64,000 bases of DNA. It comes from Culex pipiens pallens (lineage: Eukaryota > Arthropoda > Insecta > Diptera > Culicidae). Where the stretch lies: positions 126,326,176-126,390,175 of the forward strand of contig NC_068939.1 of NCBI RefSeq assembly GCF_016801865.2, read 5' to 3'. Made by a program: the position numbers and the translations under genes. The notes beneath the pieces were generated by a model. That model searched no databases. It saw only the letters and a program-made list of their open reading frames with translations, and had not been told where the DNA came from. This document shows, piece by piece, positions 57,727 to 64,000 of this stretch; position 1 is the stretch's first letter; every line of letters starts with the position of its first letter.

Positions 57727-58480
57727 AGTAGTGTGTGTATCAGCGGGTGAACGAGAGATGAACCGTGAGTGCCACTAGAAGATTTATCGTAGCAAAATGG
57801 CGTGGCCTGGGGTAGAAGATGATGGCTCGTTTCGGCAAAACTTTATCGCCCACAACTCCACAACTAGTAGACGATCAGCGCGTACTCCAGGAACCACAGC
57901 TGCTTCGGATAGAACTTCACAACTCCAAAACACGATACGGTCAGAAATCCGGTTTAAACTCGGTTAAATCTTCATCCGAATCACAGACAATAAAGTCACT
58001 CTTTATCTGAGCACATCCCACAGCACATTATTTTAGTTCGAAAAAATAACCAAAAAGTGTAATTTGACTATTGAACGTGGTGTTTCTTTTTGAAACTATA
58101 AGGGCACTAAATCTGAGGAATAGGGTTCAAAATTGGACTAAATGAGCGCTTAATTTTAGTACAAAAATATTCAAAATAGCGACTTTTGTAATCTGACTTT
58201 TGAACTTTGTTGTATGACGATTTGTATGGAAACTATGAGAGCACTAAATCTTAGGAATAGGGCGTTAAATAGCACTAAATGAGCACTAAATTTTAGCACA
58301 AAAAATGAACATGGCGACATGTGTAATCTGATTTGTATTTCAAATTTTGTATGGCAATTTATATGGAAACTATAAGGGCACTAAATCTGAGGTATAGGGC
58401 ACTAAATAGCACTAAATGTGTACTAAATTTTAGCGCAGAAAAATCAAAATGGCGACATGTGTAATCTGGCTTGTATAGAC

Positions 58481-59235
58481 CGTCCAAAAATCCATTTTTT
58501 GAGTTACGTAATAAAAGGACGCTCTTATAGATTTATTGTTTTTAAATCTGAAGAGTTCATGGAAGAATGTTATATTTTATGATTTTTGAACTATTATGAA
58601 AAGATTTTTATGTTTACATTTATTTGAAAATCAAGTTCATCAGCATCCAAAATGGCAGGGAAATGAAAATTTCTAGATGAGAAATATTCTTACTTTAAAT
58701 TGTTTCTGCAAACTTGCATTTTAAAACTAAATCACTGGAAGATTCATTTTCCACTGTGCTCTCCGAGCTGCCATCAACTTGAACAACAAAAGTCGTGGTC
58801 TGCGGTGAAAAGGGCAACGATAATGAAGTTGCTCATAAATCCAGCAAATTAAGCATTTCCTATGCCCGTGCGCGCGCGTGCGCTTCTCAAAACGCTCTCC
58901 CTAATCATATGGTGCATTGTTTTGGACCTTTAAGCCCGAGTATGTTTCCACACGTATTAACTTCCCCCTCCCCCCTTTTCTACTTATTCCACGTGCACTT
59001 CAAGTCGCCACAACAATATTTCAACTTGCCTGCTGAAGAAAAAAAAAGATAGCCGATTCAGATAAATTTCTGATCTGTGCGGCAGCAACTAAAGTGCATA
59101 TCAGCCGACGACTCGACTACGTACAATATGGCACACACAAGGGGGAGAGACCTCTAGGGGCCACCGGTTGTACCTGATGATGTCGATGATGACGATACGC
59201 GGGGACCTCGCGGTTGATTGGTGGTGTAGCAGCAG
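58481..59235. other. No gene recognised
   Basis: AT-rich to about 58740, then balanced. The frame at 58795-59052 has no recognisable domain. Confidence 0.4.
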
Positions 59236-60801
59236 GGTTAGGGATGCTTAAGATTTTGGGAATTTTGAGTTGAATCTTTGGATTTTTTTTGAATCTCTTG
59301 AATTTCTTCAATCTATTGAGTCTCTTGAATCTCTTGAATCTCTTGAATCTCTTTAATCTCTTGAATCTCTTGATTCTCTTGAATCTTATGAATTTCTAGA
59401 ATATCTTGAATTTTTGGAATCTCTTGAATTTTCTTTAATCTCTTCAGTCTCTTGAATCTCTTAAATTACTTGAATCTCTTGAATTTCTTGAATCTCTTGA
59501 ATCTCTTGAATCTCTTGAATCTCTTGAATCTCTTGAATCTCGTGAATCTCTTGAATCTTATGAATTTCTAGAATATCTTGAATTTTTGGAATCTCTTGAA
59601 TTTTCTTTAATCTCTTCAGTCTCTTGAATCTCTTAAATTACTTGAATCTCTTGAATTTCTTGAATCTCTTGAATCTCTTGAATCTCTTGAATCTCTTGAA
59701 TCTCTTGAATCTCTTGAATCTCTTGAATCTCTTGAATCTCTTGAATCTCTTGAATCTTTTGAATCTCTTGAATCTCTTGAATCTCTTGAATCTCTTGAAT
59801 CTCTTGAATCTCTTGAATCTCTTGAATCTCTTGAATCTCTTGAATCTCTTGAATCTCTTGAATCTCTTGAATCTTTTGAATCTCTTGAATCTCTTGAATC
59901 TCGTGAATCTCTTGAATCTTATGAATTTCTAGAATATCTTGAATTTTTGGAATCTCTTGAATTTTCTTTAATCTCTTCAGTCTCTTGAATCTCTTAAATT
60001 ACTTGAATCTCTTGAATTTCTTGAATCTCTTGAATCTCTTGAATCTCTTGAATCTCTTGAATCTCTTGAATCTCTTGAATCTCTTGAATCTCTTGAATCT
60101 CTTGAATCTCTTGAATCTTTTGAATCTCTTGAATCTCTTGAATCTCTTGAATCTCTTGAATCTCTTGAATCTCTTGAATCTCTTGAATCTCTTGAATCTC
60201 TTGAATCTCTTGAATCTCTTGAACCTCTTGAATCTCTTAAATCTCTTGAATCTCTTGAATCTGTTGAATCTCTGCAATCTCTGCAATCTCTGGAATCTCT
60301 TGAATCTATTGAATTTTATAATCTCTTGAATCTTTTGAATCTTTTGAATCTATTGAATCTCTTGGATCTCTTGAATCTCTTGAATCTCTTGAATCTCTTG
60401 AATCTCTTGAATCTCTTGATTCTCTTGAATCTTATGAATTTCTAGAATATCTTGAATTTTTGGAATCTCTTGAATTTTCTTTAATCTCTTCAGTCTCTTG
60501 AATCTCTTAAATTACTTGAATCTCTTGAATCTCTTGAATCTCTTGAATCTCTTGAATCTCTTGAATCTCTTGAATCTCTTGAATCTCTTGAATCTCTTGA
60601 ATCTCTTGAATCTCTTGAATCTCTTGAATCTCTTGAATCTTTTGAATCTCTTGAATCTCTTGAATCTCTTGAATCTCTTGAATCTCTTGAATCTCTTAAA
60701 TCTCTTGAATCTCTTGAATCTGTTGAATCTCTGCAATCTCTGCAATCTCTGGAATCTCTTGAATCTATTGAATCTTTTGAATTTCCTGTATCTCTGTTGA
60801 A
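59236..60801 (+). repeat. 9-bp minisatellite (TTGAATCTC)n with a higher-order pattern
   Basis: More than 150 units of TTGAATCTC and close variants. A distinctive variant cassette beginning CTTATGAATTTCTAGAATAT recurs near 59387, 59559, 59920 and 60431, so blocks of different length were duplicated with their variants. A second cassette (CTCTGCAATCTCTGCAATCT) occurs twice (60270, 60728). Because 9 is a multiple of 3, all frames stay open and give (LLN)n on the plus strand and (KRF)n on the minus strand; these are not proteins. Confidence 0.95.
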
Positions 60802-61809
60802 TCCAATTCAACAGATCTGACCACCCCCACCTCGTGGAACAACCCTCGGTCAACTCTAATCGCGCGCTCGTAATTGCGTTTGCACCCGGTCAGCCCGGTG
60901 AGTTCGACCCCGACTCCGGTTCGGAATGGCGGCGTTTACATCCCCAGCTCTCCGCCATACGGAGAAGGAAAGGAGGTGCCGCAAAGCGTTATCGAGATTT
61001 ATGTGATTGAAGAAATGTATGATTAATGTAATTACGGAACCGGCCAGGCGGCTTCAGTTCGCACGGAGAGAGGTCGCGAGGGGAGGGGGCAGGCCAAACG
61101 ATCCTGTACCCGTCACATATCGGGAACTAATCTAATGATCGGTGAATTATGCGCCACGATGCAGCTGGCGGTGAGGGGAACTACGGGGTAAGGTGGGATT
61201 TCTTGAGGTAAGTCATTTTGACCTGACAGATCTTACGGCTCCGAAGATCTGTTAGGTCAAAATGTCAAATTTCAAGGTTTTTGAAGAATCGGTCAGTCTA
61301 CCTGACCCCATCGTCCCCCAAACCCTTCGATCATTTCCAATCGCGACCCCTGTTCAACCAACCGCCCTCCCGAGAGTCTTCTGCGGACTCGACTTGACGA
61401 TGTCGCTGTGAGTCACGGGCTCTGCCTAATTGCTGATTAAGGTGATATGTGAGACCCACCTCTGCCGCTGGTCACCATCGGACCACCTCTTCTTCAGCCC
61501 AGCTGATCACAATGCAGGGGAGTGGAGATTTAAATTTGCGGATTACAAGACATCGCGACTCCTTGTTGGACCCCGCCCTTCGTTTTTACGGCAAAGTGGC
61601 CGCAACAGCAGAAGCAGCCATCTTGGCCATCAAGGTCACAATCGGGTATGTTTAGGGGAGAGTAGTCAATTGAAAGTTTGGGAATTTGTAATTTTAGTAG
61701 ATCTCATGAATCATGTTTGTAATTACTTCTGAGAATATTGGTTAATCTGATGCCAAACAGCCACAACAGAAAGTTGAGAGTAAAATGCCCTCGATTTCGT
61801 TTGAGAGGA
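60802..61809. other. Non-repetitive sequence with one notable hairpin
   Basis: Balanced composition. Frames at 61430-61732 and 61449-61655 overlap without recognisable domains. The hairpin is listed separately. Confidence 0.4.
61214..61264. other. 21-bp stem hairpin
   Basis: CATTTTGACCTGACAGATCT plus one T pairs with the inverse arm at 61244-61264 with a single mismatch, around a 9-base loop (ACGGCTCCG). It could be a tiny MITE or a structured RNA, and is short for a miRNA precursor. Confidence 0.6.
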
Positions 61810-62043
61810 ATATGGTTACACTGAGAGAGTAATTCTCTCAAATTATCGCCTGATCCTCATCTTCGCATCGAGTAGTGATACAGATACTGCAGAGACAAGG
61901 TACTGATTAATCTGGGCTCGAATCCCAATAATTTTTTGCACTTGTAAACTTTAAAATAAACCTGAGAGCAAAATCCTCCCAGTTCGTAAACTGAATCGTG
62001 TTACTACCAGTTTGAGAGTTTTTTCTTCTCTTTGCAACCATAT
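61810..62043. mobile_element. Possible small MITE with ATATGGTT ends
   Basis: ATATGGTTACACTGAGAG at the left and the inverse of ATATGGTTGCAAAGAGAAG at the right form an imperfect inverted repeat about 234 bases apart; CTCTCAAA occurs inside both ends. No clear target duplication. Confidence 0.45.
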
Positions 62044-62973
62044 TTAAGGTTGAGAGCCGTCTTTTCAACTTAACAAATCATTGCGTCAATTTAGAGTTCT
62101 TCGCCCTTCTGTAAAAGCGCCACTTCCCAACTCCCTAGTCGGCAGTGTCATTGCGATGCACCTTAATGTTCTGGTTCCAGCTCTTGCAGCCCCAAACAAG
62201 CAGTAAGTCTCGTGATGCCAATTGAGGAAATTGCTTCGGAGATGGCGTGTTGGCGGTTCAAACTGCAGTTCTCACGTCCCTTCAACCGTACTCGCTTCAA
62301 AGGGGAAGACCATTAGAGTTCGGTAGTAATCACGGCAACAAGGTTCTCTTCCCCGTCGGGGGAAGCTGTAATTGAGCCTAATAAGGTCGAATTAGGGCTG
62401 CTAACCCAAGTTCGGGGAGTTCCGACGATTGGTATCGTGCGATTCTCGCGAGAAATGAATTCATCATCGAGATTCGACTTGCCGTTCAGAAACGATAACG
62501 AATTCGCTCAACCTCCTCCCCGCTTTCCTGAAAGCACTAAAGCGACATTATGAGTATTAAAATTTTAATGTACGATCTTGGGCGAAATCATTTAATTTTT
62601 ATCACACTCGTTTATCTCTGCGACGGCAGAACGCATGTGGACGAAAGGAGCCCGCGGCCAAAAAGGACGGCAATAAAATGTTTTAATATCTTACTGAATA
62701 AAAAATAATAAATTCGCATTTCCAGTCCGGTGTGCGTGGATAGGGGAGAGGGGCTAGCGCTGAGAACAAATTAATATGGAAATCAATAGTAGGACGAAAA
62801 AAACCATAAAAAAAATTGATTTGATCTTTATAATAACTCACCAACTGAGATAGATGAGCGGCAAACACAATTCTTTGAGTTTATTTAGAATAGCGGTAGA
62901 ATTTGAGTGATTTACAAATCAAAAAGTTTCAGCATGTGTCAGGTTAGGTATGGGAACTCAAATTATACAATAT
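62044..62973. other. Non-repetitive sequence, no gene recognised
   Basis: Balanced composition to about 62640, then AT-rich. The 61-codon minus-strand frame at 62683-62868 has no recognised domain. Confidence 0.4.
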
Positions 62974-63482
62974 CGTCGCCGTCGTGCTTACTTGTCGTAC
63001 GCGATTTTGGTCCAAACTGAGTTAAGAACGCCATTTTGTGTAGCTCACAATGCCTCACCTTTTGATCTTCACAGATCCCCAAAATTTGATTTCAATCCTG
63101 AGATATTCAACGAAATCCGAAAAAACTTCGTGCATTTTTGTCACTTTACATATGAAAGAAGATTCAATCTTGTCGTGCTATCTTGTCACTCCCTGAAAAT
63201 TGATGTAAGTGCGACAACTGGCTGAAGGGATTTCAGGTCAGAACGCGTTTGACGCACGTTAAAGTCAGACTACCGTTAAGGTTTGTATTTATAACTCGGG
63301 ACTCCAGCAACCAAATTCTACCAAACTTCGGGACGATGCACAGAATGGACAGCCAAACAAAACGTGTTTATTATTGTTTACATTGCCTGCTCTAGTTTTT
63401 GTTAATTCAAGGTCAACATTAAAACGCGTTTTTCTCGAAACGTCAAAATGGCGGGTGCGACAAGATAGCACGACGTCGTCAA
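62974..63482 (+). mobile_element. ~510-bp inverted-repeat element 'M', copy Z (uninterrupted)
   Basis: This is the reference copy for the family. It runs from CGTCGCCGTCGTGCTTACTT to GACAAGATAGCACGACGTCG, with ~30-base imperfect inverted ends. It contains the target sequences that are split in copies X and Y (AACGAAATCCG near 63107, the TTATAACTCGGG junction near 63290, and the segment TAATTCAAGGTC near 63405). Frames 62950-63225 and 63289-63471 lie on opposite strands of the element and are not genes. Confidence 0.8.
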
Positions 63483-63487
63483 TATAT

Positions 63488-64000
63488 CAGCGATTCCACG
63501 TCAAACCAGCAGGACCAGATCAAAAGTGCTCCGATTTGGCTCAAATTTTCAATGAAAGGCCATGGCCAAAATAATTAGTATTTATTTGTTTGGTGATTAA
63601 GGTGGTCCTTATTTTTTACAATTTTTTGAAAAAAAAAAAGACATTTCTCCAGAACGGCTGAACCAATTTCAGATCATTGCGTTGCAAAAAAAAAAAAAAT
63701 TGAATAAGGTGGTCTAAAAAATGCCTTTTTCGACGATTTACGCAAAAAAAAAAACATATAAAAAATAATATCATATATCCGGAACGGCTGCATCAATTTT
63801 ATAGAGCCTTGCTTCAAATTAGAAAAGGTTATTAGTTGGGCGTTTTAGGAAAAATGTGTTGAGGTCCGAAAACACAAGATGAACATTTGAAAAGGTCCTA
63901 AGAAACTTATATTTGCTGATTTGAAGATCTCGGGTCAAAAGAGCTCATGTCTGAAATATTTTTAAATGATTTCTTTAAATTAAAAACACAAACGGAAAAA
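63488..64000 (+). mobile_element. Second copy of the CAG(C/G)(C/G)ATTCCACGTCAAA MITE, cut by the window end
   Basis: It follows 3213-3600 in order: ATTCCACGTCAAA, GGCTCAAATTT, CCGGAAC(A/G)G(A/C)TG, GGTTATTAGTTGGGC and TTTGCTGATTTGA. It begins within a few bases of the end of element M, in a TATA/ATAT context as in the first copy. A-runs have expanded here. Confidence 0.75.

Larger units (their letters stand above)
53434..58029 (-). mobile_element. Apparently full-length non-LTR retrotransposon (Jockey/CR1 group)
   Basis: About 4.6 kb, with a short 5' UTR (58029-57727), ORF1, a ~556-base interval, ORF2, and a ~130-base 3' UTR ending AAATAAATAATGAAATTAA. ATTTTA flanks both ends (53428-53433 and 58030-58035), and the flanks rejoin a continuous 133-bp repeat monomer. 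Both frames are open with no stops or frameshifts. The intact copy implies recent insertion, and possibly activity. ORF1 of FP-like type plus endonuclease and reverse transcriptase without RNase H fits the Jockey/CR1/L2 assemblage; exact clade needs a tree. Confidence 0.92.
52585..58480 (+). repeat. ~133-bp degenerate tandem array, split by a LINE
   Basis: GGGCACTAAATCTGAG(G/T)A recurs near 52705, 52841, 52973, 53111, 53240 and 53375, and after the LINE near 58100, 58237 and 58374; spacing is 129-138 bases. Each unit also has AAATGAGCACTAAATTTTAG, AATGGCGACATGTGTAATCT and TTTGTATGGAAACTATGAGG-like segments. Copies differ by many substitutions, so the array is old relative to the LINE. Confidence 0.88.

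Noticed and set aside
59624..60853. Long open frames encoding (LLN)n and (KRF)n proteins
   Set aside because: They are the 9-bp minisatellite read in frames that cannot meet a stop because the unit length is a multiple of three; both strands are open.

Overview
This window looks like a stretch of intergenic or intronic DNA from an insect, most likely a culicine (Culex-type) mosquito. That identification is an inference. It rests on the AT-rich background, the absence of any bacterial-style gene packing, a non-LTR retrotransposon of Jockey/CR1 type, tRNA-derived SINEs, and a dense, nested population of short inverted-repeat elements. I found no host protein-coding gene or functional RNA gene that I could support. 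The only convincing full-length open reading frames belong to one retrotransposon on the minus strand (ORF1 at 56962-57726, ORF2 at 53565-56405).

Layout. 0-5 kb: four inverted-repeat elements (798-1960, 2716-3207, 3213-3873, 4228-4906), two of them sitting inside a degenerate tandem array. 5-6.4 kb: sequence with no visible repeats. 6.8-10.6 kb: AT-rich repeat fragments. 10.6-14.4 kb: two copies of an unusual element with 164-bp internal monomers and terminal hairpins, carrying a SINE (11071-11571) and a short inverted-repeat element (12348-12919). 15.9 kb: a small SINE with a duplicated target. 19.1-20.1 kb: a palindrome with tRNA-like arms. 23-36 kb: a nested complex with two large SINEs (25523-26077, 34376-34973), inverted-repeat elements, a truncated Jockey-like LINE (28326-28825), and an internally deleted LINE-like element that begins with about ten 151-bp repeats (31719-34080). 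37.7-38.8 kb: a diverged third member of the terminal-hairpin family. 40-51 kb: two interrupted copies of a roughly 520-bp inverted-repeat element. One is split by a 3.8-kb element (itself carrying a hAT element and a LINE tail) and by a 1.35-kb palindrome; the other is split by a 3.4-kb terminal-hairpin element that in turn contains a palindrome and a further nested MITE. 52.6-58.5 kb: a ~133-bp tandem array split by the intact LINE. 59.2-60.8 kb: a 9-bp minisatellite. 63-64 kb: an uninterrupted copy of the 520-bp element, abutting a second copy of the 3.2-kb element's family.

Because several families occur both filled and empty in the same window, many insertion boundaries and target-site duplications can be read directly by comparison. 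The main value of the window is this insertion history. The most unusual items are the terminal-hairpin/164-bp-monomer family, the SINEs that carry two tRNA-like modules in opposite orientation, and the tandem 151-bp repeats that form the 5' end of a retroposed element. All coordinates were read by eye; element edges without a duplicated target are good to within roughly ten to twenty bases.
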